64,000 nucleotides of DNA from Lentzea flava (GCF_014648475.1 NZ_BMRE01000020.1:1-64000); one strand, 5' to 3'; positions 48,863 through 58,257 are shown, counted from the stretch's first letter. Made by a program: numbers and translations. The notes: generated by a model from the sequence alone, not told the origin.

Positions 48863-50431
48863 CTAATGGTTCAGATCGGTCGCGGTGATTCGACTCAAGT
48901 TCCGTTCCGCGAGGGCTGTGATCGTGACGAACGGGTTGGCGCCGATCGAACCCGGGATCAACGAGCCGTCCGTGACGTAGAGGTTCTTGTGGCCCTTGAC
49001 CCGGCCAAACGCGTCGGTGGCCCGGCCGAGCGGGCAGCCGCCCAGCGGGTGATAGGTGAAGTCGTCCGAGAAGACTTTCCCGATTCCGAACAGGTCCGCG
49101 CGATATGTAGTGAGGTTTGTTCGGTTGATCTCGTCGAACACGTCCTTCACCGCGCGGATCGACGGCTTCATCTGCTCACGCCGCCAGTCGAGCGTGATGC
49201 CGTCGGTGGCGCGGTCGTAGTGGAACGTGCCGCGCTCGGGGTTCTTCGTGATCGCCAGGTACAGCGAGGCGAGGGTCTCGACGCCCGCGGGAACCGGGGC
49301 GATCTCGGCGAACACCTTCCTGTCCCGCCAGGCGTCGATCGCGAGCACTGGCATGCCGGACTGCTGGAAGCCGCCGAGCATCGTGCGAGCGGTCATCACG
49401 TTGCCGTTGGGCCCCCAGCCGCTGCCGATCTCCTCGCTGAGTCCTGGCAGGTCGCCGGTGTCGCGGGCGCGCAGCAGGAGTTCGGTGGTGCCGAGGCTGC
49501 CCGCGCCGAGGAACAGGTGGCGGCAGCCGATCTCCTTGGTGCGCAGGAGTTTTCCGAACGGGTCGCGTTGCTCGACGGTGAGCAGGTAGGTGCCGTCCGG
49601 CTGCTGGCGGATGCGCTTGACGTGGTGCAACGTCCTGATCGTGACGTTGCCGGTCTTGAGCGCGTCGGCGAGATAGGTCTTGTCCAGGCTCATCTTGCCG
49701 TGGTTGTTGCCGTAGATGACCTCGCCCGCCAGCGCCGACTTCGGTTTGGTGCCACGGGCTTCGCCTTCCATGTGGGCGAAGTCGTAGACGTTCGGGATGA
49801 CCTGCGTGTCGTAGCCGGCGTTCGCCGCGTGGCGTCGTGCGGTGCGGGCGTACTGGTACCAGCTCGTCGACTCGAGGAACGCGCTGCGGATCGTGTTGAC
49901 CCGCAGCGTCTTGGTGGCCAGTGGGAAGAACCTGCCGTACATCTCGTCGGCGTCGACCTCCGGCAGGACCTCCTCGAAGTACTCGCGCCTCGGCGTGACG
50001 GCCATGCCGCCGTTGACCAGCGAGCCGCCGCCGACGCCGCGGCCCAGGTACACCGACATCTCCTGGAAGTGGACCTTGTCGAGCACGCCCGCGTAGCGCT
50101 GGATCGGGCGGTTCACGACCGGCAGGCCGAAGAGGGTCTCGAGTGGTGCCTCCGTGCAGTCCTTGAACCACATCGCGCGGCGATCCGGGTTCAGCATCGA
50201 GCAGAAGACCTTGCCGTCGCGGGCCGGCTGGTCCCAGAGCTGCCCCATCTCCAGCATCGTCGTCCTGATGCCCTTTTCGCCCAGCCGCAACGCGGCGACG
50301 GCGGCTCCGTAGCCGGTGCCGATCACGACGGCTTCGGAGTGGTCGGCTTCGGCTTTCGCCGTGCCGATCGTGGTCATGCCCAGCGCCGCCATCCCCAGAA
50401 AGCCGCGGCGAGATACCTGAAAACCCCTCAT
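48863..50431 (-). CDS. Exported cholesterol-oxidase-like FAD enzyme (GMC-type)
   Basis: A 522-residue protein. Tat signal SRRGFLGMAALGMTT in the first 20 residues. FAD-binding GTGYGAAVAALRLGEKG, then ARGVGGGSLVNGGMAV-type block (GRGVGGGSLVNGGMAV), FLGAGSLGTTELLLRA, and the cholesterol-oxidase signature TYHPLGGCPLGRATDAFGRV with the catalytic His, and GANPFVTITALAERN with the Asn. It would oxidise and isomerise sterols outside the cell with non-covalent FAD. Its ATG overlaps the hrpB stop by four bases. Confidence 0.93.
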   Translation of the reverse strand: MRGFQVSRRGFLGMAALGMTTIGTAKAEADHSEAVVIGTGYGAAVAALRLGEKGIRTTMLEMGQLWDQPARDGKVFCSMLNPDRRAMWFKDCTEAPLETLFGLPVVNRPIQRYAGVLDKVHFQEMSVYLGRGVGGGSLVNGGMAVTPRREYFEEVLPEVDADEMYGRFFPLATKTLRVNTIRSAFLESTSWYQYARTARRHAANAGYDTQVIPNVYDFAHMEGEARGTKPKSALAGEVIYGNNHGKMSLDKTYLADALKTGNVTIRTLHHVKRIRQQPDGTYLLTVEQRDPFGKLLRTKEIGCRHLFLGAGSLGTTELLLRARDTGDLPGLSEEIGSGWGPNGNVMTARTMLGGFQQSGMPVLAIDAWRDRKVFAEIAPVPAGVETLASLYLAITKNPERGTFHYDRATDGITLDWRREQMKPSIRAVKDVFDEINRTNLTTYRADLFGIGKVFSDDFTYHPLGGCPLGRATDAFGRVKGHKNLYVTDGSLIPGSIGANPFVTITALAERNLSRITATDLNH

Positions 50432-52695
50432 GTGCCCTTACTGTAGGGCCGTTCGGGCCAGTGGTGCTTGGGATACCTGCCCTTCAACTCGCTGCGCACC
50501 CGCAGGTAACCGTTGCGCCAGAAGGACCGGAGATCGCTGGTCACGGCGGCAGGACGGCCCGCTGGGGAGAGCAGGTGCACGACCACCGGAACTCCCGCGA
50601 TCTTCGGCGTGTCGGCCCACTTCATCGCGTCCTGGATGCGGACGTGCAGCGCGGGTTCGTCCTGCGTGTAGTCGACCTTGCCCTGGCCGATGCGTTCCGG
50701 CGCGAGCTTGTCGAACTCGGCCCCCTCCGGCCACGGCAGCATGCTCCGCAGCAGCGCCACCGTGTCGATCTTGGCCAGGTCGGAGCGCTTCTTCGCCTTG
50801 CCCAGGTCGATCGCGCGGATCAGGCTCTCGTCGTCGACGCTCGGCCAGTCGCGGGTGCGGTGCAGGAACGCCATGCGCTCGCGCAAGCGTTTGGCGGCGT
50901 CGGTCCACTTGAGCAGGCCGAGGCCCTCCTGTTCGAGGCCCATGCGCAGGGCCTGCTGGGACTTGGCCAGGTCGTTCAGCGGCCGCTCGTCGAGGGTGAT
51001 CGCGCCCAGCTTGCGGACCTCGTTGGCGATGACGTCGCCGTTCCAGCGGATGTCGTCCTCGGTGTGCACCAGGGCCTTCGCCGCGGTGACGGCGAGCTCT
51101 TCGTCGGCGGGGGCGGCGAGGCGGATGCGGCCGTGTTTGCTGCCCGGTTCGCGGTCGGCGATCGCGACCGCCAGCCATTGGGAGTGCGAGTCGGTGTGCT
51201 CGACGGCCGTGCCGTTGGCCATCAGGTAGACGTTGCTGTTCTTGGACCTGCGCTTCGCCAGCCGTTCCGGGTAGGCGAGGGCGACGACGAGCGCGGGGTC
51301 GCCGTTGCCGTGGGGATTGCTGCCGAGCTTCTCCAGCTTCTTGGCTTCCTGGCGCCACTTGCCCGGCGACTTCAGCGCGGTCGCGAGGTCGTTCGTGGCG
51401 GGGTGCGAGCTGTCGTCGAGCAGGGCCACGACTTCGGCGGCCGTGCGGTTGCCGGCGAGTTCGCTGCCGTCGATGAGCGCGCGGCCGAGTCTCGGGTGCA
51501 GACCGAGGCTCGCGATGCGGTCGCGGCGGTCCGGGTCGAGCGCGCCGATGGCGTCGAGGGTTTCCCTGGCGGCTTTCAGCGCGCCCTCCGGTGGGGCGTC
51601 CCACCAGCTCAGGCCCGTGCCGTCCGGGGTGCCCCAGACAGCGAGCTCCAGGGCGAGCCTGGTCAGGTCGGCCGTGCGGATCTCGGGTTCCGGGTAGCGG
51701 GGGAGCGTCGAGTGCTCGTGCTCGGGCCAGCAGCGGTAGACGCGGCCCGGCGCCTCGCGTCCGGCTCGTCCGGCGCGCTGGTCCGCCACGGCCTGGGAGA
51801 CGCGGATCGTCGCGAGTCCGGCGAGGCCGCGGCGGTGGTCGACCCTCGGGACGCGGGCGAGGCCGGCGTCGACGACGGCCCGGACGCCGGGCACGGTGAG
51901 GCTGGACTCCGCGATGCTCGTCGCCAGCACGACGCGTTGGTGCTTGCCCGGTTTCAGGGCCGCGTCCTGGGTCCTGGCGCTGAGCTGGCCGTGCAGGATC
52001 ACGGTTTCGGCGTTGAGCAGGCTCGCGGTCCGGTTGATCTCCCGGACGCCCGGCAGGAACGCGAGCACGTCGCCGTCCACTTCGGACAGTGCTCTGTTGA
52101 TGGCTCGCGCGACCGTGTTCTCGATGTGCTCGTTGCGCACGGGTGGGACGTAGGTGATCTCGGTTTTGTACGTCCGCGCTTCAGTGTGCAGGACCGGGGC
52201 GTTGAGCAGGTCGGAGAGCCGTTGTGCGGCAACGGTCGCGCTGGTCGCGAGGAGCCTGAGGTCGGGGCGCAGGCCCGCTTTGGCGTCCAGGAGGAGCGCG
52301 AGCAGCAGGTCGGCGTCGAGGTGGCGTTCGTGGCACTCGTCGAGCAGGACGGTGCCGACGCCTTTCAGCTCCTGGTCGTGCTGGAGCCTGCGGACCAGCA
52401 AGCCGCTGGTCACGACCTCGATTCTGGTGTGCTTGCTCGTCTTGCGGTCGCCTCTGACCGAATAGCCGACCGTGTGGCCCACGGGTTCGTCCAGGAGGCT
52501 CGCCATGCGTGCGGCGGCGGCTCGGGCGGCGATGCGGCGGGGTTCGGCCACGATCACCTTGCCCTGCAGCGCCAGCGGGACGAGCGTGGTCTTGCCGGTG
52601 CCCGGCGGGGCGACGAGCACGGCGGACCCGTGGTCGTCGAGGGTTTTGAGAAGTTCCGGGAGAACGGACTTCACCGGGAGATCGGGCAGGTGCAC
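50428..52695 (-). CDS. hrpB: ATP-dependent helicase HrpB
   Basis: A 755-residue DEAH/DECH-type helicase. Walker A VAPPGTGKTTLVPLAL near residue 28, motif II LLDECHERH, motif III LLATSATV, motif VI QRAGRAGREAPG, then the HrpB-specific C-terminal domain (HALVHTED-type block and the WPERPYSKGT end). Member of the family that in E. coli is non-essential. The start is GTG 52695 (VHLPDLPVKS). It is followed with a four-base overlap by the oxidase gene, an unexpected coupling. Confidence 0.93.
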   Translation of the reverse strand: MHLPDLPVKSVLPELLKTLDDHGSAVLVAPPGTGKTTLVPLALQGKVIVAEPRRIAARAAAARMASLLDEPVGHTVGYSVRGDRKTSKHTRIEVVTSGLLVRRLQHDQELKGVGTVLLDECHERHLDADLLLALLLDAKAGLRPDLRLLATSATVAAQRLSDLLNAPVLHTEARTYKTEITYVPPVRNEHIENTVARAINRALSEVDGDVLAFLPGVREINRTASLLNAETVILHGQLSARTQDAALKPGKHQRVVLATSIAESSLTVPGVRAVVDAGLARVPRVDHRRGLAGLATIRVSQAVADQRAGRAGREAPGRVYRCWPEHEHSTLPRYPEPEIRTADLTRLALELAVWGTPDGTGLSWWDAPPEGALKAARETLDAIGALDPDRRDRIASLGLHPRLGRALIDGSELAGNRTAAEVVALLDDSSHPATNDLATALKSPGKWRQEAKKLEKLGSNPHGNGDPALVVALAYPERLAKRRSKNSNVYLMANGTAVEHTDSHSQWLAVAIADREPGSKHGRIRLAAPADEELAVTAAKALVHTEDDIRWNGDVIANEVRKLGAITLDERPLNDLAKSQQALRMGLEQEGLGLLKWTDAAKRLRERMAFLHRTRDWPSVDDESLIRAIDLGKAKKRSDLAKIDTVALLRSMLPWPEGAEFDKLAPERIGQGKVDYTQDEPALHVRIQDAMKWADTPKIAGVPVVVHLLSPAGRPAAVTSDLRSFWRNGYLRVRSELKGRYPKHHWPERPYSKGT

Positions 52696-52721
52696 ACCGT
52701 TGAGTGTGTCAGGGTGGAGTC

Positions 52722-53783
52722 ATGGGGATGATGGGCGTGGTGTCTGTCGCACTTTCTGGGGCGCTGTCGGTGGTGCGGTCCGCGCGGACCATCGGGCAGT
52801 GGAAGCACGTGCCAGCGGTGTCGTCTTCGTCGAAGGCCGCATCGGTGCTGGCTGTCGTGCCTGCTCGCAACGAGGAAGCCGCGTTGCCGTCGTTGCTGTC
52901 CGGGTTGGTCGGTCAGCCGGGTGTGCGCGTTGTGGTCGTGGACGACGCCTCTGAGGACGCGACGGCCGCGGTCGCCCGGTCGCACGGGGCTGAGGTGATC
53001 CAGTCGTCCGGGCCGCCCGCGGGGTGGGCGGGCAAGGTCGCGGCGATGCACCTGGGCGTGGGTGCTGCTCAAGACGAGGAATGGCTGCTGTTCCTGGACG
53101 CGGACGTGACGTGCACGCCCGACCTGGCCGGGCGGCTGGTGGCTTCTGCCGCCGAGCTGGGTGCGGACCTCGTGTCGTCGTCGGCGCGCGGAGACGGAGT
53201 GGCGTGGTGGTTCCTGCTGCCCGCGTTCAACACGCTGGTGTTCGAGGGATCGCCGCCGGACGGTCGTGGCGTGACCGCGCTCGGAGTGGGGCACTGCATC
53301 CTGGTGCGGCGATCGGTGTTCCTCGCCGCCGGTGGCTGGGAGGCGCTGGCCGAGACGCACGCGGACGACGTCGGGCTGGCGACGTTGATCAGGGACTCCG
53401 GCGGGGTCGTGCGTTTCATCGACGCGACTTCGCTGCTGACCACCTCGGGGCTGGATTCGTTCGGCGACACGTGGCGGTCGTTGCGCAAGAGCATCCAGCC
53501 GTCGATGCGGGAGATGTTCGGGCCGTGGGGGCGCGTGTTGCTGGTGGCCGCCGGGTTGCTGCATCTCGCGTACGGGCTGATTCCGGTGCTGCGGTGGCGG
53601 TCGCCGTGGTCGTGGCTGGCGTGGTTCGCGCAGGCCGTGTCGCACCGCGAGTTCGTGCGGCGGGTCGGTGCGCCGGAGGTCTCTGCCGTGCTGGCGCCGC
53701 TGTCGTGGGCGACCATCGGGGTGTTCCTGCTGGACTGCGCGCTGCGTCCCGGTGCCGAGTGGAAAGGCCGTCGAGTTGGTTGA
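52722..53783 (+). CDS. Family 2 glycosyltransferase, membrane-associated
   Basis: A 353-residue GT2: VVPARNEEAALPSLLSGLV, VVVVDDASEDATAAVA, the DXD in LLFLDADVTCTPDLAG and ADDVGLATLI, with C-terminal helices (LLVAAGLLHLAYG; WATIGVFLLDCAL). The layout resembles carotenoid or hopanoid sugar-lipid transferases. Start ATG 52722; ATG 52728 has better spacing to GGTGGAG (52713-52719) and may be the true one. The overlapping GNAT gene suggests one transcript. Confidence 0.85.
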   Translation: MGMMGVVSVALSGALSVVRSARTIGQWKHVPAVSSSSKAASVLAVVPARNEEAALPSLLSGLVGQPGVRVVVVDDASEDATAAVARSHGAEVIQSSGPPAGWAGKVAAMHLGVGAAQDEEWLLFLDADVTCTPDLAGRLVASAAELGADLVSSSARGDGVAWWFLLPAFNTLVFEGSPPDGRGVTALGVGHCILVRRSVFLAAGGWEALAETHADDVGLATLIRDSGGVVRFIDATSLLTTSGLDSFGDTWRSLRKSIQPSMREMFGPWGRVLLVAAGLLHLAYGLIPVLRWRSPWSWLAWFAQAVSHREFVRRVGAPEVSAVLAPLSWATIGVFLLDCALRPGAEWKGRRVG

Positions 53784-54585
53784 CCCGTTGCGCGACCCGG
53801 ACGACCCGGAGCTGCTGGACCCGTACCAGGCACGATCGCTCGCGATCCTGGTCGAGGGGGCACGGCTCGCGTCCGGTGCGGTCCGCTACGGCAAGGTCGG
53901 CAGGGTCGGGTGCGCGGCGGTGGTGATCAACCGGGAGAACCCGCTCCCGTCCGGCAACTTCGGCTGCGCGCTGGACGGGTCGTCGGTCGAGGTCGCGTCG
54001 ACGTTGCTGCAGCTCGAGCAGACGTTCGCGGACGTGGGGCGCGCCGAGGCGGTGGTGTACGCGTCGCCGACGACCGTGGACGAGATCGAGGGCATCGCCG
54101 ACGACTCCGGCTGGTACGCGGTCGAGGAGCTCTTGACCGTGGTTCATCGCGGGCCTGCTTCAGTGGCACCCGAGGTCAGGCGGGCTGTCGACGCGGACCT
54201 GCCGGGGATCGTCGAGCTGCTGTCGGACGAACTGGTCGGCAACCGGGACCGGCTGGCGCGGTGGCTCGGGCATCGGCTCGACGATCCGCGGTGCCTGGTG
54301 CTGGTGGTGGACGACGGCGATCGGATCGGTGGGTTCGCGTCGGGGTTCGCCGAACGCGGTGTGGGATTGGTCGAGCAGTGCGTCGTGCGTCCGGCGCGGC
54401 GGCGTCGTGGCGTTGGACGGTCGTTGGTGGTGTCTGCTGCTGCGGCCTTGCGTTCTGGTGGCGCTGCCTTGGTCGCGTCGCAGGTCGACGAGGGGCCGGG
54501 GGAGCGGTTCGCCGAGGCGTGCGGGTTCGTCGCGGCGTATCCCGTGACGGCATATGTACGCAGAGTGGATGAGCTGCTCGACTGA
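53776..54585 (+). CDS. GNAT family N-acetyltransferase
   Basis: A 269-residue protein with the acetyl-CoA motif QCVVRPARRRRGVGRSLVV near residue 205 and ERFAEACGFVAAYPVTAYV near the end. N-terminal half is of unassigned fold. TTG 53776 is assumed as start, since it lies eight bases behind AAAGG and inside the previous gene's 3' end; no ATG/GTG is in a sensible place. Substrate unknown; it is coupled to the GT2 gene. Confidence 0.75.
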   Translation: MVDPLRDPDDPELLDPYQARSLAILVEGARLASGAVRYGKVGRVGCAAVVINRENPLPSGNFGCALDGSSVEVASTLLQLEQTFADVGRAEAVVYASPTTVDEIEGIADDSGWYAVEELLTVVHRGPASVAPEVRRAVDADLPGIVELLSDELVGNRDRLARWLGHRLDDPRCLVLVVDDGDRIGGFASGFAERGVGLVEQCVVRPARRRRGVGRSLVVSAAAALRSGGAALVASQVDEGPGERFAEACGFVAAYPVTAYVRRVDELLD

Positions 54586-54607
54586 GTTATTTAGTTGCCG
54601 CGTGACA

Positions 54608-54627
54608 TATCCTTAGCAGGGCTAAGG
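54608..54627 (+). promoter_or_regulatory. Operator-like inverted repeat of the MFS gene
   Basis: CCTTAGC-AGG-GCTAAGG (54611-54627) is a perfect 7-bp inverted repeat with a three-base spacer, immediately behind a TATCCT -10 box (54608-54613) and before the ribosome site. Position over the transcription start is typical of a repressor operator. Confidence 0.6.
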
Positions 54628-54635
54628 GAGGCTTT

Positions 54636-55922
54636 GTGCGCGAGCGGTTACCGGTCGAGGTGTGGGTTCTGGTCGCGGCGAGCTTCATCATCGCCGTCGG
54701 GTTCGGGATCGTGGCACCCGTGTTGCCGGTGTACGCGTCCACGTTCGGCGTCGGCCACACCGCGGTTGCCGCTCTGATCAGCGCTTTTGCGTTCGTGCGG
54801 CTGGCGTTCGCGCCGATGAGCGGCAAGCTGGTCAACCGGTTCGGCGAACCGCGGGTGTACATCGTCGGCATCCTGATCGTGGCGTTCGGCACCGCGTTGT
54901 CCGGTTTCTCGCGCAGCTACGCCGAGATGCTGACGTGGCGCGCGTTGGCCGGTGTCGGGTCGACGATGTTCACGGTGGCCGCCCTTGGCCTGTTGATTCG
55001 CATCACCCCCGCGCCGCTGCGTGGACGGGCGTCCGGGCTGTGGGCCGCGGGCTTCCTCGTGGGCAACGTGGCGGGCCCGATCGTCGGTGCCGGCCTCGTG
55101 CCATTCGGGCTGTGGGTGCCGTTCGTGTCGTACGGCGTGATGCTGTGCCTCGCGGCGTTCGTGGTCTGGTTCTTCTTGCGGAGGTCAACTCTCGCGGCGC
55201 TGGACAAGTCCAACGGCGATACGCCGATGTCGGTGCGTCAGGCCGTGCAGCACCCCGCCTACCGCGCTGCACTGGCGTCCGGGTTCGCGAACGGCTGGGC
55301 CGTGTTCGGCGTGCGGATCTCGTTGGTGCCGGTGTTCGTCATCGAGGCGTTGAAGCACAGCCCGGCCGTGGCGGGCATCTCGATGTCGGTGTTCGCCGGC
55401 GGCAACGCGGCGATGCTGTTCCTGTCCGGCAAGATCGCCGACACCCGCGGCCGCAAGCCGGTCGCGATCGCCGGTCTCGTCGTCAGCGGCCTCGCCACGG
55501 TCTGGATGGGCTTCACCGGCGACGTGTGGACGTTCATGGCCGCGTCGTTGGTCGCGGGCATGGGCGCGGGCCTGCTGAACCCGCCGCAGAACGCCGTCGT
55601 GGCTGACGTGATCGGCGCACGCGGCAAGGGCGGCCCCGTCCTGGCGGGCTTCCAGATGGTGACCGATCTGGGCGCGATCATCGGCCCGATGTGCGCCGGC
55701 CTGCTGGCCGACTCGTTCGGCTTCGAGGCGTCGTTCGCCATCACGGGTGCCGCGCTGCTGCTGTCCGTCGCTTTCTGGCTCGTTTCCCCCGAGACCCTGC
55801 CCACACATGAGGAGGAGCACACGGCCGTGGCCGTCGCACCGGAATGCGGCTGCCTGGACGAAAGTGCCGAGATCCCGACGGGCGAGCGCGTGGGAGGCAA
55901 GCCACGTCACCCGGAAGCGTGA
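54636..55922 (+). CDS. MFS family drug/efflux transporter
   Basis: A 428-residue carrier with 12 helices; GFGIVAPVLPVYASTFGVG in helix 1, the MFS motif A loop in GKLVNRFGEPRVY, GSTMFTVAALGLLIR, and the C-terminal GKIADTRGRKPVAI. The last 40 residues form a cytosolic tail with HEEEHTAV and CGC. GTG 54636 behind GGGAGG. Codon 5 (54648-54650) is TTA, a bldA-type rare codon. The operator-like repeat at 54611 suggests a repressor, which is not adjacent. Confidence 0.93.
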   Translation: MRERLPVEVWVLVAASFIIAVGFGIVAPVLPVYASTFGVGHTAVAALISAFAFVRLAFAPMSGKLVNRFGEPRVYIVGILIVAFGTALSGFSRSYAEMLTWRALAGVGSTMFTVAALGLLIRITPAPLRGRASGLWAAGFLVGNVAGPIVGAGLVPFGLWVPFVSYGVMLCLAAFVVWFFLRRSTLAALDKSNGDTPMSVRQAVQHPAYRAALASGFANGWAVFGVRISLVPVFVIEALKHSPAVAGISMSVFAGGNAAMLFLSGKIADTRGRKPVAIAGLVVSGLATVWMGFTGDVWTFMAASLVAGMGAGLLNPPQNAVVADVIGARGKGGPVLAGFQMVTDLGAIIGPMCAGLLADSFGFEASFAITGAALLLSVAFWLVSPETLPTHEEEHTAVAVAPECGCLDESAEIPTGERVGGKPRHPEA

Positions 55923-55968
55923 TTGCGCCCTCAGCTTCTTTTTAGTTTGGCTCGCTACCCTCGTCGCC

Positions 55969-56751
55969 GTGGGTGGTGCAGAGCGCAGTGCGCGGAAGAA
56001 GAAGCAGGCCGCGCGTGCGGTGGCCCAGGCCCGGACCTCGGGCGGGGATCGAACCAAGGTGATCGCCGGCATCGCGGTCGTGGCGGTGCTCGCCGTCGCG
56101 GTCATCGGCTACGTCGTGTTCCAGCAGATGAAGCCCTCGACGTCCACGGCGGACGGAATCCCGCTGGCCCCGGCCGACCACGTGATCTCGGCCCCGGCGG
56201 TCCGTGACGGCAACACGGTGCTGGTGGGCAAGGACACCGCCACCGTGACGGTCGACGTGTACGAGGACTTCCTGTGCCCGATCTGCGGCACGTTCGAGAA
56301 GACCTACGGCACCGACATCAAGAAGGCCGTGGAAGACGGCAAGGTGAAGGTCCGCTACCACATCCTGCCGATGCTGAACCGCCTCTCGAAGCCGGAGGGC
56401 TACTCGACCGACTCGGCCAACGCCGCCCTGTGCGTGGCCGACGACGGCAAGTTCAACGCCTACCACGCGGCGCTGTTCGCCAAGCAGCCAGAGGAAGGCG
56501 AAGCGGGCTACACCAAGGACCAGCTCATCAAGCTGGGCAAGGACGTCGGCGTCACGTCCGCCGGTTTCGAGGCCTGCGTGCAGAACCAGACCTACAAGTC
56601 CCAGCTGGACGAACTGATGTCGAAGACGAGCAACGACCCGGTGTTGAAGGACCCCGAGACGGGCCGCTTCCGCGGCACGCCCAGCGTCGCCTCCGGTGGC
56701 AAGCTCATCGACCTCGACAACAAGAACTGGCTCTCCGACCTGACTAAGTGA
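55969..56751 (+). CDS. Membrane-anchored DsbA-like thioredoxin-fold protein
   Basis: A 260-residue protein: basic N-terminus, one helix (VIAGIAVVAVLAVAVIGYVVF), then a DsbA-like domain with the active-site CPIC in EDFLCPICGTFEKTYG and the conserved cis-Pro context in RGTPSVASGG. It forms or shuffles disulfides outside the membrane. GTG 55969 is seven bases behind TACCCT (55956-55961), so leaderless. It overlaps the facing ligase gene by eight bases. Confidence 0.92.
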   Translation: MGGAERSARKKKQAARAVAQARTSGGDRTKVIAGIAVVAVLAVAVIGYVVFQQMKPSTSTADGIPLAPADHVISAPAVRDGNTVLVGKDTATVTVDVYEDFLCPICGTFEKTYGTDIKKAVEDGKVKVRYHILPMLNRLSKPEGYSTDSANAALCVADDGKFNAYHAALFAKQPEEGEAGYTKDQLIKLGKDVGVTSAGFEACVQNQTYKSQLDELMSKTSNDPVLKDPETGRFRGTPSVASGGKLIDLDNKNWLSDLTK

Positions 56752-57985
56752 GCCCGTCGATCGGCGCCTGGCCCTGAGTCCACCGGGCCAGGCGCTGTGC
56801 TTTGCCCACCTCGGTGCGCGGCAGCTTGCCGGGCTCCAGCACGTGCACCCGGCACGTGACGCCCAGGCGCTCCTTGAGCTTGTGCGTCAACGTGTTCCCG
56901 ATGTCCTGTGTGGACTCGACCGCCACGTGCAGCTGCGCCGTGGTCGTCCTGCGATCCTCGACGATCAGGTAGTGCGGGCTCGCGTGCTCCAGCACGACCG
57001 CCTCGATCTCCGTCGGGAACACGTTCACACCGCGGATGACGAGCATGTCGTCCTTGCGCCCCTTGAGCTTGCTCATGCGCCGGAGAGTCCGCTCACCTGC
57101 CGGCTCGTGCAACGTCGCCACGTCCCCGGTGCGGTACCGCAGAAGCGGCATGCCCGTCTTGGTGAGCGTGCTGAAGACGAGCTCGCCGTCCAACGTCTCG
57201 GGGTAGAAGTGATCCTCCGCGATGTTGAGAAGCCCTTCGGAGTCAAGGGATTCGCACGCCACCCCAGGACCGATCACTTCGGACAGTCCGTAGATGTCCA
57301 ACGCCCTGATCCCGAGCCTCCGCTCGATCTCCTGCCGCATCTCCTCGGTCCACGGCTCAGCGCCGAAGACGCCGACCTGGATGCTGTTGTCCTCGCCGAG
57401 GTCCTCCGCCAGGCGCAGCGCGTACGACGGCGTGCAACAGAGCACGTCCGGCCTCAAGTCGTTGATGAGCCTCACCTGCCGCTCCGTCATGCCGCCCGAC
57501 ATGGGGATGACGGTGGCCCGCAGTCTCAGCCCACCGTGGTGCACACCGAGGCCGCCCGTGAAAAGCCCGTAGCCGTAAGCGTTGTGGACGACCGACCTCT
57601 CGGTGGCCCCGGCCCCCTTCAACGCCCTGGCCATCACCTCGGCCCAGATCTCGACGTCGCCGGCCGTGTACGGAATCAAGGTGGGCCGCCCACCGGTCCC
57701 CGACGACCCGTGTACGCAGACGACGTCCTCCTCGGCCGCGATCCGCAGCCCGAAGGGGTAGTGGTCCCACAGGTCCTGCTTGCTGATCGTCGGCAACAGG
57801 TGGATGTCGTCGAGCCGCACCTCTGTGCCGCGCATCACTCCAATTTCCCGGAGCCTCCGCCCCTGGAAGTTGTCGGTGCCGAGAAGACGATCAACGAGCC
57901 CCTGCAACCGCTGTTCCTGCAGCTCGCGGCGTGCCTCGGGGTCCATGCACTCGATCTTGGGGTCGAACGGCGCTCCGGCGGTCAT
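56744..57985 (-). CDS. Phenylacetate-CoA ligase-like AMP-forming ligase
   Basis: A 413-residue adenylating enzyme of the PaaK family: VHGSSGTGGRPTLIPYT (nucleotide loop), YGLSEVIGPGVACES, LLRYRTGDVATL and KLKGRKDDMLVIRGVNVFP. It would activate an aromatic acid. No other phenylacetate genes are present, so the substrate is open; it may feed the aromatic operon 1.5 kb to the right, on the opposite strand. Start ATG 57985 with AGGA seven bases upstream. Confidence 0.9.
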   Translation of the reverse strand: MTAGAPFDPKIECMDPEARRELQEQRLQGLVDRLLGTDNFQGRRLREIGVMRGTEVRLDDIHLLPTISKQDLWDHYPFGLRIAAEEDVVCVHGSSGTGGRPTLIPYTAGDVEIWAEVMARALKGAGATERSVVHNAYGYGLFTGGLGVHHGGLRLRATVIPMSGGMTERQVRLINDLRPDVLCCTPSYALRLAEDLGEDNSIQVGVFGAEPWTEEMRQEIERRLGIRALDIYGLSEVIGPGVACESLDSEGLLNIAEDHFYPETLDGELVFSTLTKTGMPLLRYRTGDVATLHEPAGERTLRRMSKLKGRKDDMLVIRGVNVFPTEIEAVVLEHASPHYLIVEDRRTTTAQLHVAVESTQDIGNTLTHKLKERLGVTCRVHVLEPGKLPRTEVGKAQRLARWTQGQAPIDGLT

Positions 57986-58108
57986 CACCCGGTCCTACCA
58001 GGCCGAATGCGCTTTGGGTACCCCCGATTTTTATCTCGTGGACCTCTTGATGTACGGTATTGCCACACGAGAACGGAAGGGAAACCTCCCGGGAACGTGG
58101 ACCTTCAA

Positions 58109-58181
58109 GGGGCTGTGGCGCAGCTGGTAGCGCATCACACTGGCAGTGTGAGGGTCAGGGGTTCGAGTCCCCTCAGCTCCA
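58109..58181 (+). tRNA. tRNA-Ala (GGC)
   Basis: 73 bases, complete cloverleaf without encoded CCA. Acceptor GGGGCTG/CAGCTCC contains the G3-U70 pair that identifies alanine tRNA. Anticodon loop CTGGCAG gives GGC, stem TCACA/TGTGA. A terminator follows. Confidence 0.96.
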
Positions 58182-58190
58182 CGCATCGAA

Positions 58191-58222
58191 GGCTCGTGCT
58201 CGCAAAGAGCGCGAGCCTTTTT
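58191..58222 (+). terminator. tRNA-Ala terminator
   Basis: GGCTCGTGCTC (58191-58201) pairs with GAGCGCGAGCC (58207-58217) with one G-T wobble, then TTTTTG. Confidence 0.88.
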
Positions 58223-58239
58223 GCGTTCCGCAGTATCTT

Positions 58240-58257
58240 CTGGGGGACGACCCCCAG
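58240..58257. repeat. Dispersed hairpin repeat, copy D
   Basis: CTGGGGG-ACGA-CCCCCAG followed by ACCCCCGCGGG, closely matching the units at 33467 and 39149, again just behind a tRNA-type gene. Confidence 0.7.

Noticed and set aside
50461..52731. 756-codon plus-strand frame opposite hrpB
   Set aside because: Low-complexity Val/Gly/Arg antisense shadow; the minus-strand hrpB frame has all helicase motifs.
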